Below, piece by piece: positions 17,923 through 27,334 of a stretch of 64,000 bases of DNA. Both the position numbers and the translations under genes were made by a program. The DNA lies in the NCBI RefSeq assembly GCF_000717745.1, contig NZ_JOBH01000015.1, positions 62,001-126,000 on the forward strand, written 5' to 3'. Position 1 is the first letter of the stretch. Each line of letters begins with the position of its first letter. A model generated the notes under the pieces. The model ran no database searches, was not told the origin of the DNA, and was given only the letters and a program-made list of their open reading frames with translations. The stretch comes from Streptomyces violens (GTDB lineage Bacteria > Actinomycetota > Actinomycetes > Streptomycetales > Streptomycetaceae).

Positions 17923-20626
17923 GCGGGAGTTCCGTGCAGCGCACGCCGGTCGCGTCCCGCACCGCGTTGGCCAGGGCCGGCGCGACCGGGTTGAACGGGC
18001 CCTCGCTCATCGACTTCGCGCCGAGCGGCCCGATGGTGTCGGCCACCGCCGCGAAGTGCACTTCCGTACGGGGTACGTCGGCGAAGGCGGGCACCCGGTA
18101 GCGGCGGAAGGTGTCGGTGGTGACGGCGCCGCGCCCGTCGATGTGTACCTGTTCCAGGAGCGTGGCGCCCAGGGCCTGCGCCACGCCGCCCTCGACCTGG
18201 CCTCGGCACTGCATCGGGTTGATCACCGTGCCTGCGTCGGCGGCGTGCACGCTGCGCAGGACGCGGATCTCGCCGGTGCCGGGGTCGACGGCGACCCGGA
18301 ACCACTGGACGTTGAAGGCGACCGAGCGCGGGGTGCCGCCGGCCCGTCCGTCGGCGGCCGGTTCCTGCCCGGCGGCGCGGGCCGCGGCGTACAGCGCGGC
18401 GAGGGACACCCGGCGGTCCCCGGCCACCACCGCGTCGTCCGTGAGGCGGCAGTCGGCCGGCTCGGCGCCCAGGTGCCGGGCGGCGCGGGCGCGGAGCGCG
18501 GCGGCCAGCGCCCGGGCGGCGTGCAGGACGGCCCGGCCGCCGACGACGGTGCCGGTGGAGCCGAAGGTGCCGGTGTCGTGCGGGACGAGGCCGGTGTCGG
18601 CCTGGCGTACGGTGACGCGCGCGGCGGTGGTGGTGGCCAGCTCGGCGGCGGCGAGCTGGCGCAGGACGGTGGTGGTGCCGTTGCCGCACTCCGCGGTGCC
18701 GACGGAGAGCGTGTAGGTGCCGTCGGCGGTCAGCGCGGCCCGTGCGGTGGCGAGGTGGCCGCCGGGCGGTGCGGTGGCCAGCATCGAGACGGCGACGCCC
18801 TCGCCCATCTGCCAGCCGTCCGGAGTCGGTGCGGCGGGTTCGGCCCGGGCCCGGCGCACGATGTCCAGGCACTGGTCGAGGCCGTAGCCGGCGAGGTGCA
18901 GGTCCGCCTCCTCGCCGAGCGGGCCGATGAGGGGTTCGCCGGGGCCGATGACGTTCTTCTCGCGCAGTGCGAGCGGGTCGAGGCCGAGCCGGCGGGCCAG
19001 TTCGTCCAGGGCCGACTCGATGGCGAAGACGACCTGGCCGAGGCCGTAGCCGCGGTACGCGCCCGCGGGGACGGTGTGGGTGTAGACCGCGAAGCCGTCG
19101 GCCCGCTTGGCCGGGCAGCGGTAGAGCGCGAGCGACTCGCCGCAGGCGCGGCGGAGGACGCTCGGGCCGTGGTTGCCGTACGCGCCGGTGTCGGCGACGA
19201 CGCGCACCTGGAGGGCGGTGAGGGTGCCGTCGCGGCGGGCGCCGGCCCGCACGCGGACGGTGAACGGGTGCCGGGTCGTCGTGCCGTGGAACTGCTCGGA
19301 CCGGGTGAACTCCAGCTTCACCGGGCGGCGCAGCCGCAGCGCGGCGAGCGCGACGATGTCCTCGGCCAGCATCTCCTGCTTGCCGCCGAAGCCGCCGCCG
19401 ACCCGGCCCGCGACGACCCGGACGGCGTCGGGCGGCAGGCCGAAGAGGGTGCACAGGGCGCGGCGGGTGAGGAACGGGGTCTGGGTACTGGAGCGGACGA
19501 CCAGCCGCTGGCCATCGGCCGTACCGTCGATGTTTTCGGTGGCCTCGAACCAGGCGACCGCGCCGTGCGTCTCCAGGCTGGCGTGCTGGACGCGCTGGGT
19601 GCGGAAGGTCTCCTCGTACACCGCGTCGGCGGCGGCGAAACCGGCCGCGACGTCGCCGGTCCCGCCATGCACCTCCCCCGCGACGTTGTGCGCGGGCCGG
19701 GAGATCCGCGCCTCCCGCGCGTCCTTGTCGTGCACGACGGGTGCGCCGGGCCGCATGGCCTCCTCCGGGTCGAGGACGGCGGGCAGTACCTCGTACGTCA
19801 CCTCGATGCGGCGGCAGCCCTCCTCGGCCGCCGCCTCGGTGTCGGCGACGACGGCGGCGACCCGCTGGCCGACGTGGCGCACGGTGTCGTCCAGGAGGCG
19901 GGTGTCGGCCGGGTCCTCCTCGGGGTGTTCGTGGCGGGCGCTGGAGTAGTGGCAGGTGGGTGCGTCGTGGTGAGTGAGGACGGCGTGCACGCCGGGGACG
20001 CGCAGGGCTGCGGCGGTGTCGAGGGCGGTGATCCGGGCGTGCGCGTGGGGCGAGCGCAGCAGTTTCATGTGCAGCAGTCCGGGCACGTCGAGGTCGAAGG
20101 TGTAGTGGGCGGTGCCGGTGACGATCGCGGGGCCTGCCGGGTCGGGGAGGTTGTGGCCCACCGTCTGCCCGGCGCCCGGCTCCTCGGTGTGCCGTACGCC
20201 GCGCAGCGCGTCCTCGACGGCGCGGTAGCCGGTGCAGCGGCAGAGGTTGCCCTTCAGGGCGCGCGGCAGGTCGGCGAGCTGCTCGTCGTCCAGCGCCGCC
20301 GCGGTCATCAGGAAGCCGGCCGTGCAGAAGCCGCACTGGAAGCCCTGCGCGTCGAGGAATTGCTGTTGTACGGGGTGGAGTCGGCCGTCCGGGGCGGCGA
20401 GTCCCTCGACGGTGGTGACGGTGCGTCCGGCGGCGCGGAAGGCGGGGTAGAGGCAGCTGTGCACGGGCCGGCCGTCGATGTGGACGGTGCAGGCGCCGCA
20501 GTCGCCCGCGTCGCAGCCCTTCTTCACGCCGAACCAGCCGCGTTCGCGCAGGTAGGTGCGGAGGCACTGGCCGGGGCGCGGCGCGGTGTCGTACGGCCGG
20601 CCGTTGATGCGGATGCCGAAGGTCAC
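17855..20626 (-). CDS. Molybdenum hydroxylase, fused [2Fe-2S] and Mo-cofactor subunits (xanthine dehydrogenase family)
   Basis: A protein of 923 residues. The first ~160 residues are the two-cluster iron-sulfur domain: [12 protein letters not shown] with a Cys shortly after (SCLYPAF), then CGFCTAGF and GNLCRCTGY. The rest is the aldehyde oxidase/xanthine dehydrogenase Mo-pterin subunit, with [11 protein letters not shown] and [13 protein letters not shown] near the end. The FAD subunit is encoded just upstream; its stop overlaps this GTG start (GTGA). The pair should hydroxylate an N-heterocycle or aldehyde with water and pass electrons through FeS and FAD. The fusion of FeS and Mo subunits with a separate FAD subunit is less common than three separate subunits. 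Substrate unknown; purine is possible. Confidence 0.92.
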   Translation of the reverse strand: MTFGIRINGRPYDTAPRPGQCLRTYLRERGWFGVKKGCDAGDCGACTVHIDGRPVHSCLYPAFRAAGRTVTTVEGLAAPDGRLHPVQQQFLDAQGFQCGFCTAGFLMTAAALDDEQLADLPRALKGNLCRCTGYRAVEDALRGVRHTEEPGAGQTVGHNLPDPAGPAIVTGTAHYTFDLDVPGLLHMKLLRSPHAHARITALDTAAALRVPGVHAVLTHHDAPTCHYSSARHEHPEEDPADTRLLDDTVRHVGQRVAAVVADTEAAAEEGCRRIEVTYEVLPAVLDPEEAMRPGAPVVHDKDAREARISRPAHNVAGEVHGGTGDVAAGFAAADAVYEETFRTQRVQHASLETHGAVAWFEATENIDGTADGQRLVVRSSTQTPFLTRRALCTLFGLPPDAVRVVAGRVGGGFGGKQEMLAEDIVALAALRLRRPVKLEFTRSEQFHGTTTRHPFTVRVRAGARRDGTLTALQVRVVADTGAYGNHGPSVLRRACGESLALYRCPAKRADGFAVYTHTVPAGAYRGYGLGQVVFAIESALDELARRLGLDPLALREKNVIGPGEPLIGPLGEEADLHLAGYGLDQCLDIVRRARAEPAAPTPDGWQMGEGVAVSMLATAPPGGHLATARAALTADGTYTLSVGTAECGNGTTTVLRQLAAAELATTTAARVTVRQADTGLVPHDTGTFGSTGTVVGGRAVLHAARALAAALRARAARHLGAEPADCRLTDDAVVAGDRRVSLAALYAAARAAGQEPAADGRAGGTPRSVAFNVQWFRVAVDPGTGEIRVLRSVHAADAGTVINPMQCRGQVEGGVAQALGATLLEQVHIDGRGAVTTDTFRRYRVPAFADVPRTEVHFAAVADTIGPLGAKSMSEGPFNPVAPALANAVRDATGVRCTELPLTRDRVWRVLDGTSCADSGRRA

Positions 20627-21450
20627 GGGTGGCCGGTCCTCTCGTCCAGTTCCCGCCGGGCCTCCTCGGCCAGCCGGAAGGTCATGTGCCGTCGCCAGTC
20701 GGGCAGTCCGTGCGGGTCGTCGCACCAGTCGCCGTCGCGTACCGCGCTGCCGAGCGCGTCCCGCAGTACCGCCGCGTCCGGCAGCGCCGGGAACCGCAGC
20801 CGTACCGGCCGTACGGTCGCGGCGGTGACTGTCAGCGTGCAGGAAGCGTCGGCCGGGTCGAGGGTGGCGACGACCAGCGCGCCGGAGCGGCCCAGTCGGG
20901 ACAGGGAGGCCTGCCGGAATGCGGTACGGCGGTGCAGCGCGCGGGCGGGGAGCGTCACCGAGCGCAGCAGTTCGCCCGCGCCGAGTACCTGTTCCCCGGC
21001 TCCGGTGATGAACTCGGTGACCGGGACCCGGCGGAGGATTCCGGCCTGCGACCGGAGCAGGCAGCTGCCGTCGAGGGCGGCGGCGAGGGCGGTCATGGGG
21101 CCGGCTGGCAGGGCGGTGCAGAGGTTGCCGCCGACGGTGGCGAGGTGCCAGATCTTGAACGAGGCGAGGAAGGCGCGGCAGCACTGCTCGACGAGCGGGG
21201 CCGCGGGCGCGTCCAGCGTCCGGCCGTACCTGGAGAGCTCGGCGATGGTGCAGGTCGCAGCGATCTCCAGCGCACCGTCCGGCAGCCGGCCGACCGGCCG
21301 CCAGCCCATCCGGCCGAGGTCCACCAGCCGCCGCACGTGCGGCTGCGGCTCGGAGAACAGGAATGTGCCGCCGGCCAGCCAGGCGTCGCCCGGCCGCCAG
21401 GGGAAGCGCTCCCGGGCGTCCCGTACCTCGGTCACCGTGTTCAGATCCAT
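20623..21450 (-). CDS. FAD-binding subunit of molybdenum hydroxylase
   Basis: A protein of 275 residues of the CoxM/XdhB type. The FAD-binding segment [11 protein letters not shown] lies near the N-terminus and the second motif [27 protein letters not shown] at about 98-125. A C-terminal CO dehydrogenase flavoprotein-like domain follows. It would carry electrons from the FeS clusters of the partner at 17855-20626 to NAD+ or another acceptor. The ATG at 21450 leads the two-gene operon. It is convergent in layout with nothing, lying directly downstream of the MarR-GNAT gene on the same strand. Confidence 0.9.
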   Translation of the reverse strand: MDLNTVTEVRDARERFPWRPGDAWLAGGTFLFSEPQPHVRRLVDLGRMGWRPVGRLPDGALEIAATCTIAELSRYGRTLDAPAAPLVEQCCRAFLASFKIWHLATVGGNLCTALPAGPMTALAAALDGSCLLRSQAGILRRVPVTEFITGAGEQVLGAGELLRSVTLPARALHRRTAFRQASLSRLGRSGALVVATLDPADASCTLTVTAATVRPVRLRFPALPDAAVLRDALGSAVRDGDWCDDPHGLPDWRRHMTFRLAEEARRELDERTGHP

Positions 21451-21483
21451 GTCACCGCCGGACCGGAGCGAACTTGAGCGTTA

Positions 21484-22386
21484 CTACGCTATCCGTTTCT
21501 CGAACCAGTGGTGTGCGTACGGCTCGTCGTTGAAGGCGGGGACTTCCTGGAAGCCGGCGGAGCGGTACAGGCCGAGGGCCGCGTCGAGCGCCTTGTTGGT
21601 GTCCAGGCGCAGTACGTCGTGGCCATGCCGGGCGGCCCGTTCCTCCAGTTCGGCCAGGAACCGGCGGCCGAGGCCGAGGCGCCGGGCGTGCGGCGCGACC
21701 CACATGCGTTTGACCTCGGCCGGGGCGCCGGGCGGCAGCTTCAGGCCGGCGCAGCCGACCGGTTCGCCGTGCAGCCGGGCGACCAGGAACAGGCCGTGCG
21801 GCGGGCGGAGTTCGCCGGGGTCCGGCAGCAGGCTCCGCGCGGCGTCGAAGCCGGTCTCGAAGCGTTCCTGGAGCTCGGCGGAGTAGGACTGCAGGCAGTG
21901 CCGGGCGTCGGGGTGGTCCGGGTCGACGGTGTCCAGTGTGACCGTCGCGGCGGTCAGCAGTCGGTCGACCTCGGCCATGGCGGCGACCAGCCGGGCGCGC
22001 TGCGCGGTGTTGAGCGGCGCCAGCAGGGAGCCGGCCAGCTCGTCGCTGCGGCCGTCGAGCACGGCGCGCTCCTCGCGGCCCGCTGCGGTCAGCCGGGCGG
22101 TGCGCACGCGCCTGTCCCGGGGCTGCGGCTCCACCTTGACCAGGCCCTCGGCCTCCAGGGAGCGCAGCAGTCGGCTGACGTATCCGGAGTCGAGCCCGAG
22201 GCGCTCGCGCAGCCGGCGGACGTCCTGGCCCCGCTCGCCGATCTCCCAGAGCAGCCGGGCCTCGCCGATGGGCCGGTCACGGCCCAGGTAGTGGTCGTGG
22301 AGCACGCCCACGCGTTCGGTGACAGTGCGGTTGAACCGTCGCACCTGGTCGATCTGTGTGGTGTCTCCAGCCATGCCCTGAGCCAT
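21484..22386 (-). CDS. MarR-GNAT fusion regulator/acetyltransferase
   Basis: A 300-residue two-domain protein. Residues ~10-150 form a MarR winged helix (RPIGEARLLWEIGERGQDVRRLRERLGLDSGYVSRLLRSLEAEGLVKVEPQPRDRRVRTARLT). Residues ~165-300 form a GNAT domain with EVKRMWVAPHARRLGLGRRFLAELE for acetyl-CoA. A perfect 12-bp-arm inverted repeat overlaps its start codon, so it very likely represses itself. The ATG at 22386 is inside that repeat, and a second ATG at 22374 (MAGDTTQ) is also possible. Fusions of this kind are known in actinobacteria; the acetylated substrate is unknown. It may also control the FAD/Mo hydroxylase genes downstream. Confidence 0.92.
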   Translation of the reverse strand: MAQGMAGDTTQIDQVRRFNRTVTERVGVLHDHYLGRDRPIGEARLLWEIGERGQDVRRLRERLGLDSGYVSRLLRSLEAEGLVKVEPQPRDRRVRTARLTAAGREERAVLDGRSDELAGSLLAPLNTAQRARLVAAMAEVDRLLTAATVTLDTVDPDHPDARHCLQSYSAELQERFETGFDAARSLLPDPGELRPPHGLFLVARLHGEPVGCAGLKLPPGAPAEVKRMWVAPHARRLGLGRRFLAELEERAARHGHDVLRLDTNKALDAALGLYRSAGFQEVPAFNDEPYAHHWFEKRIA

Positions 22387-22409
22387 TCTCTGACTTTAGT
22401 CAGAGAATG
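22384..22409. promoter_or_regulatory. Perfect inverted repeat, MarR-type operator
   Basis: The arms CATTCTCTGACT and AGTCAGAGAATG (12 bp each, perfect) flank a TT centre. The repeat overlaps the first codon of the MarR-GNAT gene. TGACT-nn-AGTCA cores are typical of MarR-family sites, so autoregulation by the adjacent gene product is the simplest reading. Confidence 0.75.
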
Positions 22410-22437
22410 GCGGCACGCGCCAGGGCCGGGCGGCCGC

Positions 22438-23025
22438 TCAGATGTGGTGCCGCCCCCACCGCGGCCCTATCTGGGCCCATTCGCGTTCCCAGCCCGCGAG
22501 GCGTACGTGGTCCAGGTAGCGGCGGCCGGTCCAGCGGACGAGCAGCAGGAACAGGCCGAGGGCCATACCGGTACCGAGACCGGCGGCGACGCCGTCGTCG
22601 GCCGCCTGTGCGGTGGTCATGGGCGCCGCCGTGGGCCGCCCTTCGGCGTCGGTCCAGACCGTGACCGCGGCGCCCTTGCGCGTACCGGGGTCGACCCGCA
22701 CCGTCGTGGTGTGCCGCCGGCCGTCGGGCGCGGTCCAGCGGGCCTGGGCGGGCACCTGGCCCATCTCGGCGGCGAAGCCGGTGGCGGACGGGTCGGAAGG
22801 TACGGACTCCAGCAGGCGGCCGGTCAACGCCCGGCGCTCCGCGAGCTGTTCGGCACGTTCAACGCGCTGTGAGCCATAGGTGGCGAGGCCGACGGAGAAG
22901 CCGACGACCGGTACGCCCAGGAGCAGCGCCAGGGCCGTCAGCAGGCCCAGCCAGGCGTCCACCACGTCCCAGCGGCGGCGCAGCGGGCCCCGCCGCCACC
23001 GCCAACGTCCGCCGATGTGCTGCAT
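22438..23025 (-). CDS. Rv1733c-like two-helix membrane protein
   Basis: A protein of 195 residues. A basic N-terminus (RWRWRRGPLRRRWD) precedes helix 1 (about 25-50, LLTALALLLGVPVVGFSVGLATYG). An extracytoplasmic domain of ~80 residues (QARWTAPDGRRHTTTVRVDPGTRKGAAVTVWTDAEG) leads to helix 2 (about 150-170), and the tail is cytoplasmic with paired Trp. This is the layout of the Rv1733c family, common and functionally undefined in actinobacteria. The ATG at 23025 follows GGAGG at eight bases. It stands alone, 51 bp from the MarR-GNAT operator. Confidence 0.8.
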   Translation of the reverse strand: MQHIGGRWRWRRGPLRRRWDVVDAWLGLLTALALLLGVPVVGFSVGLATYGSQRVERAEQLAERRALTGRLLESVPSDPSATGFAAEMGQVPAQARWTAPDGRRHTTTVRVDPGTRKGAAVTVWTDAEGRPTAAPMTTAQAADDGVAAGLGTGMALGLFLLLVRWTGRRYLDHVRLAGWEREWAQIGPRWGRHHI

Positions 23026-23259
23026 GCCTGCCGCCTCCCTCGGCTCGCGCGGCTCCCGCCGCTCTCCCCGTCCCCCTGGTCCCTGTTGTCCGGCTACCCC
23101 CTTTTGGGCGGAAGGCTCCTCTTTGCAGGCTAGTCCGTTCGCGGCCGGACCGCGCCTTCGCGCCATTGGCCGGGTTTGCCGGGCCGGGGCCCCGGTACCC
23201 GTACAGCCAGGAAATCGAACGCGAGAGCGCACAAACTCAGGCCGGAGAAGGAGAGCGCA

Positions 23260-24099
23260 GTGGCGGTGACCACGCGTCCGATAGCAGGCCCCCCAGACGA
23301 GTCCCCGCAGGGTCCGCTGTATGTCTATGGCATCGTCCGCAGAGGTTTCCGGCCACGCCCGGGACTCACCGGCGTCGGCGACGCCCCCGTCGTCGCGGTG
23401 CCGGAGGGGCGGCTGGCCGCGCTGGTCTCCGCCCCGGGCAGCGCCTGCGAGCCGTCCGGCGTCTGCGGCCCGCCCGGGGAGCCGGCCGCCGACGACGCGT
23501 CCCTGCAGGCCACCGCCGACGCCCATCGCAGAGTCGTCGACGAGGCCGCCGCCGCTGTCTGCGTGCTCCCGACGCGGCTCGGCACGGTCCACCGCGACGC
23601 ACAGGAGGTGCGCCGCACGCTCGCCGCCCGCGCCGACCTGTACCGACGGCTGCTCGCGCGGCTGGACGGGCGGCTGGAGTGGGGCGTGAAGGCATACGCC
23701 CGGGGCGAGGAGGCCGACGCCGCGCCCACCGGCGACGAACCCGTGGCGGACGAAGCCGGCGAGCCCACGGACGGGCTGGCCCGCGCGGCCCACCACGCGC
23801 TGGCGGACATCGCCGAGTGCTCCTGCGTGCACACCCCGCAGGACGCCTGCCCGGCCGGCGTCGCCGCTGCCTGCGCCACCTCCGCCTATTGGACCTCCCC
23901 CATCGCCCGGGCCCCGTATCCGCACGGCCGGAACCTCCTCGACAGCGCCTATCTCGTGCCGCGGGAGGCGGCCGGCACCTTCGCCGAGACGGTCGGCGGA
24001 CTGGCCGCCCGCTCCCCCGAGCTGCGCATCGAGCTGACCGGCCCCTGGGCCCCGTACTCCTTCACCGAGCCGGGCCGGCTGCCGGGCTTCCCGGGCTAG
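23260..24099 (+). CDS. GvpL/GvpF-family gas vesicle protein homologue
   Basis: A 279-residue protein with the family landmarks LYVYGIV near the N-terminus, VLPTRLGTVHRD at about 110, RLEWGVKAYA at about 145, and the C-terminal RIELTGPWAPYSF. GvpL/F proteins take part in gas vesicle assembly, but no gvpA or other gvp gene lies nearby, so the present role is unknown. The start is the GTG at 23260, six bases after AAGGAG. A Glu/Asp/Ala-rich insert sits at about 150-175. The gene is flanked by an oppositely oriented membrane protein gene and a convergent HD-domain gene. Confidence 0.85.
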   Translation: MAVTTRPIAGPPDESPQGPLYVYGIVRRGFRPRPGLTGVGDAPVVAVPEGRLAALVSAPGSACEPSGVCGPPGEPAADDASLQATADAHRRVVDEAAAAVCVLPTRLGTVHRDAQEVRRTLAARADLYRRLLARLDGRLEWGVKAYARGEEADAAPTGDEPVADEAGEPTDGLARAAHHALADIAECSCVHTPQDACPAGVAAACATSAYWTSPIARAPYPHGRNLLDSAYLVPREAAGTFAETVGGLAARSPELRIELTGPWAPYSFTEPGRLPGFPG

Positions 24100-24142
24100 T
24101 ACCGCTGCCTCGGAGCCCGGCTCTTGGAGCCTGCGGCGGGCC

Positions 24143-24796
24143 TCACTCCGGCCAGGCGGACTCCTGGATCGTCGTGACGAAGTCCCCGCGCTCGAAGCCC
24201 GGTACGAAGTGCTCCAGGACGTCCGCCTTGACATTGCCGAAGGTGGTCTCCGGCTTGGGCGCGATGCCCTCGGTGAAGGCGGCCAGGATCCGGCGCTTGA
24301 AGTCGGGGCGCGGGTGCTGCCGGGTGACGGCGTCCCGGGTCTCCGCGTCGATGTCGTGGTAGCCGATGCCCAGTACGTCGTACTCGACGCCGGCCGTCAC
24401 CAGCGCGACCTCGGGCTCCATGAACTCGGGGATGCCGGGCGTGGTGTGCAGCGCGATGGCCGTCCACACCCGTCGCACGCTGTCCTGCGGCACGCCGCGC
24501 GCCGTGAGGAACCGCCTGGCCTCCTCCGCGCTGTCCACCTCGAACCGCCGGCCGCTGCGGCGGAACTCCGCGTTCAGGCCGAGGTCGTGGAACATCGCCC
24601 CGATGTAGAGCAGTTCGGGGTCGAAGGCCAGCTTGCGGTTCCGGCCCTGGAGGCTGCCCCAGAAGTACACCCGCCGGGAGTGGTGGTAGATCAGGTCGTC
24701 CGTCAGCTCCCGCACCAGTTCGGTGGCCTCGGCGGCCAGCCGGGTGTCCGGCACGGGCACCGGCATTCCGTCGCCGAGCTGCTCCGAAGGCGGCAT
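24143..24796 (-). CDS. HD-domain protein, cyanamide hydratase-like
   Basis: A protein of 217 residues with the metal-binding pattern of HD hydrolases: His in IYHHSRRVYFWG (about 37-48), HDLGL at about 71, and further His in TAIALHTTPGIPEF and LGIGYHDID. The arrangement is closest to the cyanamide hydratase-like HD subgroup as I remember it. The start is the ATG at 24796, preceded by GGAG at seven bases; the longer frame to 24847 is Arg-rich. It is transcribed away from the hydrogenase operon. The substrate is unknown; nitrile- or nucleotide-type hydrolysis are both conceivable. Confidence 0.82.
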   Translation of the reverse strand: MPPSEQLGDGMPVPVPDTRLAAEATELVRELTDDLIYHHSRRVYFWGSLQGRNRKLAFDPELLYIGAMFHDLGLNAEFRRSGRRFEVDSAEEARRFLTARGVPQDSVRRVWTAIALHTTPGIPEFMEPEVALVTAGVEYDVLGIGYHDIDAETRDAVTRQHPRPDFKRRILAAFTEGIAPKPETTFGNVKADVLEHFVPGFERGDFVTTIQESAWPE

Positions 24797-25020
24797 ACGC
24801 GCTCTCCTCTCAGACCGGCGCCGGGCTGCACCGCGACGCCATGACACCTCTTATCCCGGCCCTCATTCTGCGGGACGGACGTCAACGACCGCCCCCACTC
24901 CGCTCGATTGCTGTCAGCCGCTGTTCGGATCCCGCTGCCGGGGGCACAGCGGTGCGTAAGCAGCGGACATCCTCGATCACTTCGCACGGTGACCACCGGA
25001 CCGTTGATAGATAACCCGTT

Positions 25021-27333
25021 GTGAGATGTGCCCCCCGACCGGCCGTTCCGACACACGGCTTCCGAGCTGTGGGGACGCAGGTGTGCAGGGACGACGGGGT
25101 GTCGTGGGGCGTGCCCATAGGGGTGTTCCCGGTGCCCGGACGGGGTGGGTATGCGGTGCGGTTCGCGCGGGTCGAGGAACTCCTGGCCAAGCGCCTGGGG
25201 TGCGACAAAGGGCAGGCGCATGCCTACGCCCACGGTCTCCTCGGCCCCTCCGGCGACGCTCCGGGGCCGGGCCCGCAGCCGGGCCGGCCGGGCAGCGAGG
25301 ACGCCCACGGGAAAGAGGGAACGGTCCGCCTCGGCGGCGTACCGGCCCCGGACGCGGCCGGGCCGGCCGCCGCGCGCAGCCCGGCCGAGCTGGCACGCCG
25401 GCTCTACGACCACGCCCGGCCACTGGGCGCCACGGCGGTGCTGCTGGCGGTGCTGGACATGGACGGCGTGCTCCGGATGAGCGGGGTCGCCGGCGCGTCG
25501 GCCGCGACGGTCACCGACTGGTCGCAGGTCCCGCTGCGCTGCGTGCTCCCGCTCGCCCGGATGGCCGTGGCGGACCAGCTCCTGTGGCTCGACGACGAGA
25601 CCGGGGAGCACACGCTCACCTGGGTGTCCGCCCGGAGCGCCGCGCCGGACGCGCCGGCCCCGGTCCGGGCCCGCTGCGGGCCGACAGGGGAGAACACCGT
25701 GGTGTGCGTGGTCAGCGTCATCTGGCCACGGCCCGAGCCGGTGCCGGCGGCCGCCCGGGGACGGCTGGAGGCGCTGACCGCGGCCGCCGGGCAGCGGCTG
25801 CGCGGGCTGGCGGCACTCGGGCTGCCGGACGACGACGTACGCGCCGCATGGCTGGGCGCGGTCATCGACGCCATTCCCGCGCCGGCCGCGCTGCTCTTCC
25901 CCGTACGCGGCCCGCTCGGCCGGGTCGTGGAGTTCACCATCGACCGCTGCAACGAGCGCGCCACCGCGCTGCTGGGGCGGACGCCCGAGCAGGTCACCGG
26001 CAGCCGGCTGCTCGACGCCTTCCCCGGAATGGTGCTCTCCGGCATCTTCGACGCCTATGTGCGGGTGCTGGAGACCGGCGTCCCACTGCACCGCGGGCCC
26101 TTTGCGTACGAGGAGCCGTTCCAGGGGGCGCTGCGGCCAGCCGTGCTGAGCGTGCGCGCGCAGCGGGTGGGCGGCGGCCTGCTGGTGAGCTGGTGTTTCC
26201 ATGACGAGCAGGCCCGGATGCGGGCGCAGATCGACGACGCGGAGCGGCTGGTCCACCTGGGCTGGGCGGAGTGGAATCTCGTCACCGGCGATGTCACATG
26301 GTCCCGCAGGATGTACGACGTGCTGGGGCTGAACCCGGCGCACGGTCCGCTGCCCCTGGACACGCTGTCGGAGTACGTCGCCGAGGACGATCTCCCGGCC
26401 GTCGTGGCGGCCGTGCGGACGCTGTCCGAGGACGGCGGGCCGGTGCGGTTCGAGGTGCGTACGCGCGGGCCCGAGCCGCCGCGGCACGTGAGCGTCAACG
26501 CCGAACTGGTACGGGACAGCCGGGGCCGGCTCGTCGCGGTGCAGGGCGTCGTCCAGGACGTCTCCGCCGTGCGCCGGATGGCGGCCGAGCTGGCGGCGTC
26601 CCGGCGCGAGGCGGAGGACCAGCAGCTGCGCATGGCCGAGGAGTTGCAACTCGCCCTGTTGCCCACGGTGCATCCCACGCTGCCCGGGCTGCGGGTGGCC
26701 GTCCGGTACCAGCCCGCCGAGAACTGCGCGCGGGTGGGCGGGGACTGGTTCGAGGCGGCCCCGCTCCCGGACGGCCGGGTACTGATCGCCATCGGGGACG
26801 TGAGCGGGCACGGCCTGCGCGCGGCGGCGCAGATGGCGCAGCTGCGCAACGCGCTGCTCGGCATCGCGCACACCGGCGCCGACGCGGCCGAGATCCTGGA
26901 CTGCCTGAACCTGCTGGCCTTCCACGGCCACGAGGACTCGATGACGGCCACCGCGATCGTCGGCCACTTCGATCCGGACGGCCGCACGCTCACCTGGGCC
27001 CGTGCCGGACATCCGCCGCCCGTCCTGGTCCGGGGCGGCGAGGCGGCGGAGCTGGAGAACGACGACGGGACCACGCTGGGCGCCAGCCTGGACCCCGGTT
27101 ACGGCCTGACGACCACCGTCCTGCGCACTGGCGACCGGGTGGTCCTGTACACCGACGGGCTCGTCGAGCGCCGCGCCGACCGTGCAGGGGACCGCGAGGA
27201 CCTGCTGCTGACCGCCGCCCGGCAGGGCTCGGACGGCACCCCCGAGCAGCACCTCGAAACGCTGCTGTCCGTCCTGTACACCGATCCGGAGGACGACACC
27301 TGCGTGATCGTCCTCCATGTGGGAGTTGAGTGA
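25021..27333 (+). CDS. PAS-containing PP2C/SpoIIE-type serine phosphatase, first gene of hydrogenase operon
   Basis: About 770 residues. The N-terminal ~110 residues are not recognised. A GAF-like segment covers about 120-270. Two PAS-type domains follow at about 285-395 and 405-520 (HLGWAEWNLVTGDVTWSRRMYDVLGL is clearly a PAS fold of PAS_3 type). The C-terminal ~230 residues are a PP2C/SpoIIE phosphatase with EELQLALLP, GGDWFEAAPLPDGRVLIAIGDVSGHGLRAA (metal-binding Asp) and DRVVLYTDGLVE. Such proteins dephosphorylate anti-anti-sigma factors or similar partners. It ends two bases before the SIS gene, so it appears to lead the operon and may link H2 oxidation to a sensed signal. The GTG at 25021 lacks a strong ribosome site; a GTG at 25081 with GGGGA before it is an alternative start. 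Confidence 0.9.
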   Translation: MRCAPRPAVPTHGFRAVGTQVCRDDGVSWGVPIGVFPVPGRGGYAVRFARVEELLAKRLGCDKGQAHAYAHGLLGPSGDAPGPGPQPGRPGSEDAHGKEGTVRLGGVPAPDAAGPAAARSPAELARRLYDHARPLGATAVLLAVLDMDGVLRMSGVAGASAATVTDWSQVPLRCVLPLARMAVADQLLWLDDETGEHTLTWVSARSAAPDAPAPVRARCGPTGENTVVCVVSVIWPRPEPVPAAARGRLEALTAAAGQRLRGLAALGLPDDDVRAAWLGAVIDAIPAPAALLFPVRGPLGRVVEFTIDRCNERATALLGRTPEQVTGSRLLDAFPGMVLSGIFDAYVRVLETGVPLHRGPFAYEEPFQGALRPAVLSVRAQRVGGGLLVSWCFHDEQARMRAQIDDAERLVHLGWAEWNLVTGDVTWSRRMYDVLGLNPAHGPLPLDTLSEYVAEDDLPAVVAAVRTLSEDGGPVRFEVRTRGPEPPRHVSVNAELVRDSRGRLVAVQGVVQDVSAVRRMAAELAASRREAEDQQLRMAEELQLALLPTVHPTLPGLRVAVRYQPAENCARVGGDWFEAAPLPDGRVLIAIGDVSGHGLRAAAQMAQLRNALLGIAHTGADAAEILDCLNLLAFHGHEDSMTATAIVGHFDPDGRTLTWARAGHPPPVLVRGGEAAELENDDGTTLGASLDPGYGLTTTVLRTGDRVVLYTDGLVERRADRAGDREDLLLTAARQGSDGTPEQHLETLLSVLYTDPEDDTCVIVLHVGVE

Positions 27334-27334
27334 G

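Noticed and set aside
18056..21886. Plus-strand frame of 1276 codons opposite the molybdenum hydroxylase
   Set aside because: It is antisense to clear FeS and Mo-cofactor motifs, with low-complexity content.
23260..24099. A gas vesicle operon
   Set aside because: Only one GvpL/F-type gene is present; flanking genes are unrelated and on the other strand.
22438..24234. 598-codon reading of the Rv1733c-like gene
   Set aside because: The part before 23025 is antisense to the GvpL/F gene; the ribosome site and the membrane-protein pattern begin at ATG 23025.
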